This document shows, in pieces, positions 22,016 to 29,520 of a stretch of 29,552 bases of DNA. How positions within the stretch are numbered: position 1 is the first letter of the stretch; every line of letters starts with the position of its first letter. This stretch comes from a virus. A program made the position numbers and the translations under genes. The notes under the pieces were generated by a model. That model made no database searches, had not been told where the DNA came from, and saw only the letters and a list, made by a program, of their open reading frames with translations. Where the stretch lies: positions 1 through 29,552 of the IMG/VR virus record IMGVR_UViG_3300034284_000440; one strand, given 5' to 3'.

Positions 22016-22288
22016 ATGAATAAATTATGTCAAAGTTGTAAATCTGAAAATATAGAAACTATTTTTAGTGATGGTGTTATGAGCTACTTTTGTAAAGATT
22101 GCAATGCCTACAATGGTTCAGCTCACAATTATATTAGTACAGGATTAAAGTTTAGGTTCGGAAAATATAAAGGAGATTTAATTGAATTATCTGAAAATGC
22201 AAATTACCTTAGTTGGTTGCTTGAAGGTAATAAAATTGATAAAGGATATCGAATAGCAGTTATTAACAGATTAAACCAATTAAAATAA
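22016..22288 (+). CDS. Zinc-ribbon / DUF3820-like protein
   Basis: The 90-residue protein has an N-terminal zinc ribbon, CQSC (residues 5-8) and CKDC (27-30), and a C-terminal segment FRFGKYKGDLIELSEN, then YLSWLLEG, matching the DUF3820 / exonuclease-X-like tail motif FGKYKG...YL.WL. Zinc ribbons next to primases often assist template binding. I start at ATG 22016, which has no usual A-rich leader because it follows the U8 run. A longer frame from a GTG at 21899 would have to read through the hairpin. The stop overlaps the primase-helicase ATG by one base (TAATG). Confidence 0.6.
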   Translation: MNKLCQSCKSENIETIFSDGVMSYFCKDCNAYNGSAHNYISTGLKFRFGKYKGDLIELSENANYLSWLLEGNKIDKGYRIAVINRLNQLK

Positions 22289-24681
22289 TGCCACAAATAA
22301 CAATATACAAATCATTTGGAGACGTATCCGCTGGATATAATAGAGATATTTATTTTATCTTAGATAGGATAAAAAGAGGTAGTTCAAAGGTACTTATTGA
22401 ACAAATACGTAATTCTAATTTAGAGGCTCAAAATAGCCTTAAAAAGAAACTCCCAGCCATTCTATTCAGTGGAACATTTAGACAGCGAAATGATGCCTCT
22501 ATTATCGAACATAGTGGTTTAATTTGCATTGACTTTGATAAGTTTGAAACAATTGAGTTATTAAACGAATTTAGAGCGCAATTAATCGAAGATGCTTACA
22601 CATTTAGTGTGTTTACCTCACCTAGTGGTAACGGGCTTAAATGCCTGGTTAAAATACCAAATGAAATAGAAAATCATAAATTATACTTTGAGTCATTAAA
22701 AGAAAAATATAATTCTAAATATTTTGATATCTCATGCTCAAATATTAGTAGAATATGTTTTGAAAGTTATGATCCAAACATTCACATAAACGAAGATAGT
22801 TTAATATGGTCTGAGAAAAGCGAACCCGATATTTATGAGGTTGAAACTATTAATGTAAACATACCGATAAGGTCAGAAAATAGAATAGTAGATAATCTTC
22901 GTAAATGGTTTACTAAATTCTCAATGAATGAAGGAGAGAGGAATAACAACCTATTCAAGTTAGCCATCGCATTCAATGATTTTGGAGTACCAAAAAACGT
23001 ATGTGAAAGCGTTTGTATGGAATATGTAAGGGAGGATTTTCCACTTCGTGAAATACAAACTATTATAAAAAGCGCTTATCAACGTACAGGTAGTTTTGGA
23101 ACTAAATTCTTTGAAGATACATTTACTAAAGAAAAGATTGAAAAAAACATTCGTAGTGGTAAGGATATAAAAGCAATTAAAAAACAATTCCCTGACTTAC
23201 AGGAAAATGAGATTGAGAATGCCATCGAGAACGTAAAGGAAAATATATCAATAACTGACTTTTGGGAATATTCTAGTAAAGGCAATATTCAAATTTTACA
23301 GCATAAATTTAAGTACTTCTTACAGGAACGTAATTTCTTTAAATTTTATCCGAGTAGTACGAATGGATTTATATTTATTAAAATATTTGAAAACTTACTT
23401 GAAGAAACAAATAAGGATATGATTAAAGATTATACCCTTAATTATTTAGAGTTTAAAGAAGATATAGGAATGAAGCCATTTAATTATATGGCTGAAAAAA
23501 CTAAATATTTTTCATTCGATTTCTTATCATTTTTAGAAACTAAAGAAGTTAAATTACTTGAAGATGACATCGATAATTGTTATCTATACTTTAAAAACAA
23601 AATAGTATCAATCTCAAAGAATGAGATTAAACAAATTGATTACATTGATAGCGAAGGTTACGTGTGGAAAAATCAAATCATTGATAGAGATTTTGAGTAT
23701 ATTAAAATAGAATCATGTGTATTTGGTAAGTTTTTAAATTACATTGCTGGAGAAGATGAAAGTCGTTATAATTCGCTTAAATCGGTTATTGGGTATCTAT
23801 TGCACTCATTTAAAACAAGTGCAAACAATAAGGCTATAATTCTTAACGATGAAACTATTTCAGATACTCCGAATGGTGGGAGTGGTAAGGGCTTATTTTG
23901 GAATGCTTTAAGTCAAATGAAAAAATTAAATAGTTTAGATGGAAAATCGTTTAGTTTTGGCGACCAGTTTAAGTATCAAACCATTTCTGCAGATTGTCAA
24001 ATATTAGTATTTGACGATGTAAAGAAAAACTTTGACTTTGAAAGTTTATTTAGTCTTATTACTGAAGGTATTACCTTAGAGCGCAAAGGTCAACTAGCAA
24101 TAAAATTACCCGTTAAGAAAAGCCCGAAAATATTAATTACAACTAACTACACGGTCGGTGGCGTTGGTGGATCATTTGAGCGTAGAAAGTTTGAGGTTGA
24201 GTTTAGTAGTTTCTTTAATGCAAACAACACACCTTTAAAAGTATTTAATCATTTATTATTTGACGAATGGAGCGAAATAGAATGGAAAAAATTTGATAAC
24301 TTCATGATTGAATGTGTGCAATATTATTTAGCAAATGGATTGGTACAGCATGAGTTTAAGAATTTAGAGGTGCGCAAATTTATTAATAAAACATCGAGTG
24401 AATTTTATGAGTTTGTTAATGAAACCGAACATTTGCAAACGGGAGTTAGAATAATAAACCAAGTATTTTTTGAGGAATTCTTAAACGATTATCCTGACTT
24501 TAGAAAATGGTTAACTAGAAAGAAATTAAAACAATGGATTGATGTTTATTGTCAATTTAAAGGATATGAAGTAGAACATGGCAAATCTCATTTAGGAGTT
24601 TATTTTGAGATAGTAGATAAAACAAAACCGAAAAGAAACGATATAACAAGCGAACCAATTGATGACGGATTAATATTTTAA
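22288..24681 (+). CDS. Primase-helicase (VirE-N/BT4734-like primase plus SF3-type ATPase)
   Basis: This 797-residue protein probably primes and unwinds DNA at the phage fork. The N-terminal third resembles the VirE-N/BT4734-like, PrimPol-related domain: IEHSGLICIDFDKFE (about residues 73-87, acidic metal ligands), FTSPSGNGLKCLVKIP (109-124) and a Cys/Arg segment DISCSNISRICFESYDP. A D5/SF3-like ATPase domain follows: Walker A PNGGSGKGLF (about 528-537), Walker B ILVFDDV (about 571-577) and sensor ILITTN (about 615-620). The Walker A lysine is followed by Gly in place of Ser/Thr. The C-terminal 150 residues may be a winged-helix region. It is coupled to the zinc-ribbon gene. Confidence 0.75.
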   Translation: MPQITIYKSFGDVSAGYNRDIYFILDRIKRGSSKVLIEQIRNSNLEAQNSLKKKLPAILFSGTFRQRNDASIIEHSGLICIDFDKFETIELLNEFRAQLIEDAYTFSVFTSPSGNGLKCLVKIPNEIENHKLYFESLKEKYNSKYFDISCSNISRICFESYDPNIHINEDSLIWSEKSEPDIYEVETINVNIPIRSENRIVDNLRKWFTKFSMNEGERNNNLFKLAIAFNDFGVPKNVCESVCMEYVREDFPLREIQTIIKSAYQRTGSFGTKFFEDTFTKEKIEKNIRSGKDIKAIKKQFPDLQENEIENAIENVKENISITDFWEYSSKGNIQILQHKFKYFLQERNFFKFYPSSTNGFIFIKIFENLLEETNKDMIKDYTLNYLEFKEDIGMKPFNYMAEKTKYFSFDFLSFLETKEVKLLEDDIDNCYLYFKNKIVSISKNEIKQIDYIDSEGYVWKNQIIDRDFEYIKIESCVFGKFLNYIAGEDESRYNSLKSVIGYLLHSFKTSANNKAIILNDETISDTPNGGSGKGLFWNALSQMKKLNSLDGKSFSFGDQFKYQTISADCQILVFDDVKKNFDFESLFSLITEGITLERKGQLAIKLPVKKSPKILITTNYTVGGVGGSFERRKFEVEFSSFFNANNTPLKVFNHLLFDEWSEIEWKKFDNFMIECVQYYLANGLVQHEFKNLEVRKFINKTSSEFYEFVNETEHLQTGVRIINQVFFEEFLNDYPDFRKWLTRKKLKQWIDVYCQFKGYEVEHGKSHLGVYFEIVDKTKPKRNDITSEPIDDGLIF

Positions 24682-24682
24682 T

Positions 24683-25186
24683 ATGAACAGAAAAACTAAA
24701 CAAAGATTTTTAGATGCAAAGCGAATGAGCCTCATTCGTAAGTACCCAACCTGGACAGATGAAGATTTGCAGAGCTTTAATTTTTACACGAAAACCGATA
24801 ATTCTGCAAACCACTTAACTGGTTGCATAATGGACTGGATAAGATACAATGGCGGTCAAGCAGAACGAATCAACACAATGGGACGTAGGATTGACAATCG
24901 AGAGACAATTACCGACGTTATGGGGTACACACGGACAATTGGTTCGGTATCATGGCAAAAGGGCACAGGAACGAAAGGGAGTGCTGATATAAGCGCAACT
25001 ATACCAATGCAAGTAAATGGTATCAAATTTGGAGTTAGTGTGAAAATCGAGGTTAAATATGGCAAGGATAGGCAATCACTTGACCAAAAGAAATATGAGC
25101 ACACAATTAATGAAGCTGGGGGGATTTATTATCAAGCTAGAAACATTGATGACTTTATTGAATGGTACGATGAAACTTTTAAATAA
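24683..25186 (+). CDS. VRR-NUC type nuclease
   Basis: This 167-residue protein fits the VRR-NUC family of PD-(D/E)XK nucleases, found beside replicative helicases in many phages and often thought to act on branched DNA. Motifs are HLTGCIMDWIRYNGGQAERI (residues 44-63), GTKGSADISA (about 96-105, Asp102), IEVKYGKDRQS (122-132, Glu123 and Lys125) and Gln135 in a helix, with AGGIYYQA near 145-152. It starts one base after the primase-helicase stop, so the two are made together. A Holliday-junction resolvase-like role is inferred from the family and the neighbour. Confidence 0.75.
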   Translation: MNRKTKQRFLDAKRMSLIRKYPTWTDEDLQSFNFYTKTDNSANHLTGCIMDWIRYNGGQAERINTMGRRIDNRETITDVMGYTRTIGSVSWQKGTGTKGSADISATIPMQVNGIKFGVSVKIEVKYGKDRQSLDQKKYEHTINEAGGIYYQARNIDDFIEWYDETFK

Positions 25187-25239
25187 CATGCCTTATACTA
25201 CACACAACAATCATTAACAAGTAAATTATATAACACATT

Positions 25240-25449
25240 ATGCAAATAGAATTTAAGATTACAGGCGAAGACCAAAACGAATTAATGCCATACTTTCAGG
25301 CGCAAAATAGAGATGCTTTTTTATTTCAATTATTCCACAATTTCTTTAGGCAATGGAAAAATACTGATGGAATGGTCGACATTGAAGATGTTAAAGAAAA
25401 GTTATTTGAGTTAAAGAATGAACACAATGTTATTTTAATCGACTATTAA
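25240..25449 (+). CDS. Small acidic hypothetical protein
   Basis: The 69-residue product is not recognised. It contains a helix (DAFLFQLFHNFFRQWK) and an acidic segment (MVDIEDVKEKLFELKNEH). It stands alone between the nuclease and the sigma-like gene, with 50 AT-rich bases upstream. Its ATG is preceded by an AT-rich leader. Confidence 0.5.
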   Translation: MQIEFKITGEDQNELMPYFQAQNRDAFLFQLFHNFFRQWKNTDGMVDIEDVKEKLFELKNEHNVILIDY

Positions 25450-25454
25450 TACAC

Positions 25455-25462
25455 TAACTTTG
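25455..25462 (+). promoter_or_regulatory. Possible promoter at the sigma-like gene
   Basis: TAACTTTG matches the TAnnTTTG element. The upstream box is only TTTT/TTTA near 25433-25436. If used, transcripts would start near 25469, about a dozen bases before the preferred TTG start at 25481, giving an almost leaderless mRNA and excluding the TTG at 25460 as start. Confidence 0.4.
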
Positions 25463-25480
25463 TTTCCCAAAAGCAATTCA

Positions 25481-25942
25481 TTGAATGATATAGTACTTGA
25501 ATACCCAATCTTAATTGAAGCCAGTAAGAAGATTACAGGCGGTCATGAATTGCATCTTGACTTACTTCATTACGCAATCGAGGAGCTTTATTCAAAGTCA
25601 AATTATAATGAGATTATTAATAGTGGTGGATTGAGATTTTATATAGTACGAATAATGCTTACTCAATGGCGTTCAAATACTGGTCCATTTTATAAGATGT
25701 TTTTTAATCAAAAGTCAAATGAGATAGTTGGGGACTTTATTTACGAAGATGAATATGATTTTAATGAGATACAATACAATGAAGCTTTAGAGGATTTGAA
25801 GTGGTACGATAAAGAATTATTCAAACTATTCACAAACGAACAGCATACGATTTCAAGCTTATCCAGGCAAACAGGCATACCACGTTCAAGCGTTGATTTA
25901 ACTATTAAAAAAGTACGTAAAATATTAAAGAAACATGAGTAA
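25481..25942 (+). CDS. Sigma-like / HTH transcription regulator, TTG start
   Basis: The product (153 residues from TTG 25481; 160 if TTG 25460 is used) ends in an HTH region LTNEQHTISSLSRQTGIPRS, then VDLTIKKVRKILKK, similar to sigma region 4 or a sigma-like phage regulator. The N-terminal part (GHELHLDLLHYAIEELY) recalls the DLLHE-type start of region 2 in small Bacteroidota phage sigma-like proteins. It probably directs the switch to late genes that follow. The frame has no suitable ATG, so a TTG start is needed. I prefer the second because a promoter-like element covers the first. It overlaps the phosphoesterase start by eight bases. Confidence 0.6.
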   Translation: MNDIVLEYPILIEASKKITGGHELHLDLLHYAIEELYSKSNYNEIINSGGLRFYIVRIMLTQWRSNTGPFYKMFFNQKSNEIVGDFIYEDEYDFNEIQYNEALEDLKWYDKELFKLFTNEQHTISSLSRQTGIPRSSVDLTIKKVRKILKKHE

Positions 25943-26567
25943 AGTTTTAATAATCGGAGACATACATGAGCCCTTTTGTTTAGATGGTTATATTGACCAT
26001 TGCAAAAAACAATACAAGCAATTTAATTGTAATAAGGTAGTATTTATCGGAGACATAATTGACTCACATTACAGCTCATTTCATAACACCGACCCCGATG
26101 GATTGAGCGCAAAGGATGAGCTCAATGTTTCAATTAAGAAGTTAAGAAAATGGCACAAGGCATTCCCTAACGCAACGGTTATAATTGGGAATCATGATCG
26201 AATAGTGGCTCGTAAAGCCTTAGCAAATGGAATTAGTGCTAAATGGATTAAGGAATATAAAGACGTTTTAGAAGTACCTACATGGAATTTCAAAACAGAT
26301 GAAACGATTGACAATGTGTATTATGTACATGGAGAAGGTTCGACTGCATTCACAAAGGCTAAAGACCAATTCAGATCCGTTGTAGCTGGTCACACACATA
26401 CGAAGTGTTACATTGAATTTGTTAATAATGTATTTGGAATGCAAGTCGGTTGCGGTGTAGATAAGGATAGTTACGCAATGGCATACGCTAAAAACTACGC
26501 ACCGCCTCAAATAGCTTGCGGTGTGGTTATTGATGGTAAATTGCCAATTATAATTAAAATGCACTAA
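25935..26567 (+). CDS. Calcineurin-like metallophosphoesterase
   Basis: This 210-residue enzyme has all metal-binding motifs of the calcineurin-like superfamily in order: GDIH (8-11), GDIID (39-43), GNHD (85-88), a His in YVHGEG (132) and GHTHT (152-156). It should hydrolyse phosphodiesters or phosphomonoesters with two metal ions. In phages such enzymes range from nucleases to protein phosphatases and nucleotide hydrolases, and the substrate here is unknown. It has no signal peptide and overlaps the sigma-like gene by eight bases, so it is probably made at the early-late transition. Confidence 0.85.
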   Translation: MSKVLIIGDIHEPFCLDGYIDHCKKQYKQFNCNKVVFIGDIIDSHYSSFHNTDPDGLSAKDELNVSIKKLRKWHKAFPNATVIIGNHDRIVARKALANGISAKWIKEYKDVLEVPTWNFKTDETIDNVYYVHGEGSTAFTKAKDQFRSVVAGHTHTKCYIEFVNNVFGMQVGCGVDKDSYAMAYAKNYAPPQIACGVVIDGKLPIIIKMH

Positions 26568-26609
26568 AATATATATTTATAGATATGAAATGGAAATTTG
26601 AAAATATAG

Positions 26610-26951
26610 ATGTTATATTCAGTTGTCATGAGAATGACTTTGAACGTACAAGTAATTACTCACGAAATAAACTTAATACAAATGATAGAATTATTTATCT
26701 TGACGGTGGCAATATCGATGGGAACGATAGCGTTAATATTGAATCCGATATATGCGAAAGTACTGAGAATATTTACAATTCTCACAACGTTAAACCTCGA
26801 AGGAAAGCCGTTAAAGTGTCCGACGTGCCTTCCGTTTTGGGTGACGATGATAGTCCTATTGATTACTAGAGTAGATATACCATTGGTAATATTATTAAGT
26901 TTTAGTGCCTCTTATTTAGGGGAGTATTTTTACAAACAATTGACTACATGA
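26610..26951 (+). CDS. Small membrane protein with CPTC motif
   Basis: The 113-residue frame encodes two or three membrane segments: about residues 25-45 (MIELFILTVAISMGTIALIL) and 74-105 (LPFWVTMIVLL, IPLVILLSFSASYLGEYF). Between them lies GKPLKCPTCLPFW, a CPxC-x-PFW pattern seen in small phage membrane proteins. The start is uncertain: ATG 26610, 26628, 26634 or, quite plausibly, 26682 (MIELFI). A 94-residue frame in another register starts at 26585 and overlaps nearly all of it; I treat the membrane protein as the main product. The stop overlaps the next ATG (ATGA). Confidence 0.6.
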   Translation: MLYSVVMRMTLNVQVITHEINLIQMIELFILTVAISMGTIALILNPIYAKVLRIFTILTTLNLEGKPLKCPTCLPFWVTMIVLLITRVDIPLVILLSFSASYLGEYFYKQLTT

Positions 26952-27295
26952 GAAAAACATTTAAATTAAATATATTTTATTGCAAAGTAAATTTTATCCT
27001 TTCAAAGGATATTATTAAGGACGTACAAAAGATATTCAAAAAGAATAAAGAAGTATTCACATTAGATTGCGAACTTGAAGGCATTGTTTTTTACTTTACG
27101 ATTAGTGAATACTTTATAATCATTAACGAGAATTATTTATCTCATAATACTTTAGCACATGAGATATATCATTTAGTGGTTAAAGTAACGGAGCCTAGGG
27201 ATATAACAGACGAAGAGACGCAATCATGGTTGTGTGGTGAATTAACACAGGACATATATAAATTTTTAGAAACAAACAAAGTAACAATAAAATGA
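26948..27295 (+). CDS. Zincin-like putative metallopeptidase
   Basis: The 115-residue protein contains HEIYH (residues 71-75) in NTLAHEIYHLVVKV, the HExxH zinc motif, followed by Glu89/90 in TDEETQSWLCGELT as a possible third ligand. This is the small zincin-like layout also seen in ImmA/IrrE-like and other phage proteins. A true peptidase would need the Glu within the motif, which is present. The substrate is unknown. It is linked by ATGA overlaps to both neighbours, just before the terminase genes. Confidence 0.65.
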   Translation: MRKTFKLNIFYCKVNFILSKDIIKDVQKIFKKNKEVFTLDCELEGIVFYFTISEYFIIINENYLSHNTLAHEIYHLVVKVTEPRDITDEETQSWLCGELTQDIYKFLETNKVTIK

Positions 27296-27507
27296 CAATG
27301 ATAGTTAGCGAACAGGATAAAGAAATATTACTTGAAAATAGTAAGATAATACTAGACATTACAACTGGTTATAAGCCTAACGAATTGAAGGTATTGTATG
27401 ATTTGCATAATCGAATTTACAACACTAACAAGGTGCCAAACGGTTGTGGTTCATGCATTCGTAGTGTAATCGTATCGTTACAAAAAGCATTGTCTAAAGT
27501 GATTTAA
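27292..27507 (+). CDS. Small protein upstream of terminase
   Basis: The 71-residue product is not recognised by name. It has helices (QDKEILLENSKIILDI, VIVSLQKALSKVI) around a segment NGCGSCIRS with a CxxC pair, a pattern I have the impression of seeing near terminase genes in Bacteroidota phages. It may bind metal or DNA. It overlaps the zincin-like gene by four bases; an internal ATG six bases later is an alternative start. Confidence 0.5.
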   Translation: MTMIVSEQDKEILLENSKIILDITTGYKPNELKVLYDLHNRIYNTNKVPNGCGSCIRSVIVSLQKALSKVI

Positions 27508-27530
27508 TAATTAGAAAATAATTAGAAAAT

Positions 27531-27824
27531 ATGCCAAATATAGAAAACTTAATACCAGCACAGAAAGGTGAAGTAAGAAACCCAAATGGGCGTGGTAAAG
27601 GCAATAGAAATAGAAGTACAATCCTTAAGGAATTACTTGACATTAACGACCAAGAATTAAAGATGCACCAAGCTCAGATTGAGAAGGCAATCGAGCTGAA
27701 AGATACGAACGCATACAAAGCCGTTTTAGATAGTGCTTATGGTGCACCAGTTCAACAGATTGACAATGACATAACAATAAAGGAATTCGACATCTCGAAA
27801 CTCTATAATGGAGAAGCACAGTAA
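27531..27824 (+). CDS. Terminase small subunit (DUF5681-like)
   Basis: This 97-residue protein begins with a KGEVRNPNGRGKGNRNRST stretch, matching the DUF5681-type N-terminus KGxSGNPxGRPKGxxNRST, a basic DNA-contacting region. A helical segment (LLDINDQELKMHQAQIEKAI) and a conserved-looking SAYGAPVQQI follow. It would recognise phage DNA and control the large subunit. It overlaps the large terminase gene by 17 bases. The length is short for a small terminase but usual for this type. Confidence 0.7.
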   Translation: MPNIENLIPAQKGEVRNPNGRGKGNRNRSTILKELLDINDQELKMHQAQIEKAIELKDTNAYKAVLDSAYGAPVQQIDNDITIKEFDISKLYNGEAQ

Positions 27825-29022
27825 GGCATGGGATTTATTAGGTAGTAAGAGTAGATACTTTGTAGTCACGGGCGGACGAGGCAGTGGTAAGTCTTTTGAG
27901 GTGGGTAGGTTCATTACTTTATTATCATTCGAGCAAGGACATAAGATATTGTTTACGAGGCAAACAATGACGAGTGCTCACTTGTCTATTATTCCCGAAT
28001 TTAAAGAGAAAATTGAGCTATTAAAATTAGAAGATATGTTTAGTATCTCTAAAAGTGAAATTAAGAATAAGCAATCTCAAAGTGAAATATTTTTTAAAGG
28101 CTTAAAGACATCGAGCGGTGACCAAACAGCGAACCTTAAATCTTTGCAAGGAGTAACAACGTGGATTTTAGATGAGAGTGAAGAGTTAACCGACGAAGAT
28201 ACATTCGATAAAATAAATTTATCAATCCGTTCTAATGATAAACAAAATAGAGTTATATTAATCCTTAACCCAGCAACGAAAGAACATTGGATATATAAGA
28301 AGTTTTTTGAACAAGAAGGTATCAAAGAAGGCTTTAATGGAACGAAAGGTAATACGACATATATTCATACTACCTATGAAGATAACATTAAAAATTTAGG
28401 TGTTTCATTCTTACAAGAGATTGAAAAAATTAAGATACACAATCCTGATAAATATCAACACGTTATTTTAGGCGGTTGGTTAGACAAAGCCGATGGAGTT
28501 GTGTTTACTAATTGGGAGTTCGGTGCGTTCAATCCAAATTATTTACAAACATCATTTGGAATGGACTTTGGGTTCTCGATTGATCCTGACGCATTAGCTG
28601 AAGTGGCAATTGATTTAAAGAATAAAATACTTTATGTCAAAGAACATATTTATCAACGTGGGCTTAAAACACATGAGTTATCAAAAATGCTACTTGAAAA
28701 AACAAAAGGCGGTTTGATTATAGCAGATAGTGCCGAGCCTAGATTAATTGATGACCTTAGATTTCAAAAAGTAAACATACAAGCGGTTAAGAAAGGAACC
28801 ATTGAAAGCGGTATTGTTCGTATGCAAGATTTCAAGATTATAGTTGAGCCTAACAGCACGAACATAGCAAAGGAGTTAAATAATTATTGCTACTTAAACA
28901 AAGGTAGTCGACTATATGTAGACAATTGGAATCATATAATAGATGCAATAAGATACAATGTGATATATAACCTTGACAATCCATCAAAAGGAACTTATGG
29001 TTTTTATCGAAAAGGTATGTAA
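27808..29022 (+). CDS. terL: Terminase large subunit
   Basis: This 404-residue protein is the packaging motor and nuclease, of the PBSX-like (Terminase_3) type. ATPase motifs: Walker A GGRGSGKS (22-29), an adenine-type region FTRQTM (49-54), Walker B WILDESEE (119-126) and motif III-like ILILNP near 150. Nuclease motifs: MDFGFSIDPDA (about 252), IIADSAEP (about 305) and DNWNHIIDAIRY (about 371-382), which supply the acidic metal ligands. The length is typical for the compact form. It is coupled to the small subunit and followed by the tail-terminator-like gene, not by portal, which is unusual. Confidence 0.9.
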   Translation: MEKHSKAWDLLGSKSRYFVVTGGRGSGKSFEVGRFITLLSFEQGHKILFTRQTMTSAHLSIIPEFKEKIELLKLEDMFSISKSEIKNKQSQSEIFFKGLKTSSGDQTANLKSLQGVTTWILDESEELTDEDTFDKINLSIRSNDKQNRVILILNPATKEHWIYKKFFEQEGIKEGFNGTKGNTTYIHTTYEDNIKNLGVSFLQEIEKIKIHNPDKYQHVILGGWLDKADGVVFTNWEFGAFNPNYLQTSFGMDFGFSIDPDALAEVAIDLKNKILYVKEHIYQRGLKTHELSKMLLEKTKGGLIIADSAEPRLIDDLRFQKVNIQAVKKGTIESGIVRMQDFKIIVEPNSTNIAKELNNYCYLNKGSRLYVDNWNHIIDAIRYNVIYNLDNPSKGTYGFYRKGM

Positions 29023-29049
29023 TTTTACAAAAAAAATATATTTAACAAT

Positions 29050-29520
29050 ATGGTCGGTTCAATATACGAAATATTAATTAAAGATTTAAGAACATTGTGT
29101 TTATCTCATAAGGCAGTAAAATCCTTTCGAGTAGGTGATATAAGTGCAATCGAACAACCTAGTGGTAACGATGGAACGTTTACGAATTCATACGATTACA
29201 TGGCAGTTCACTTAGTCCCATCAACTGCTGAAATGAATGGTCAGTCAACGAAGTTTGAGTTTGATATGGTAGTTTTTGACCTTTGCAAAGACGATTTAGA
29301 TTTGCAAGTAATTACACAATCACAATGCTTAGAAGTAACTCGAGATATTATCAGTAAATTTAACTTAACCGATTGGGTAGGCTTTCGATATAACATTCAA
29401 TTACCAACTACGTCAATGATATTCGACGAAGCCTTTGTTAACTCCGTGGCTGGTTATACAACACGAATAATAGTTGAAGCAATTAGTCCATTTACTTTAT
29501 GCGAAAATCCATTTAATTAA
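29050..29520 (+). CDS. Tail-terminator / tail-completion-like protein
   Basis: The 156-residue protein begins with a helix (IYEILIKDLRTLCLSHKAVK) followed by beta strands (YDYMAVHLVPSTAEMN, FEFDMVVFDLC). The C-terminus has NSVAGYTTRIIVEAISPFTL and ends CENPFN, a pattern I recognise from Bacteroidota phage tail-completion proteins (VAGWxxxxxxxxPxxxCxxP). The fold could be like lambda gpU / HK97 gp10-neighbour tail terminators. The 3' end lies in the terminal overlap, so its last part is repeated at the window's start. It is coupled to the gp10-like gene by TAATG. Confidence 0.6.
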   Translation: MVGSIYEILIKDLRTLCLSHKAVKSFRVGDISAIEQPSGNDGTFTNSYDYMAVHLVPSTAEMNGQSTKFEFDMVVFDLCKDDLDLQVITQSQCLEVTRDIISKFNLTDWVGFRYNIQLPTTSMIFDEAFVNSVAGYTTRIIVEAISPFTLCENPFN

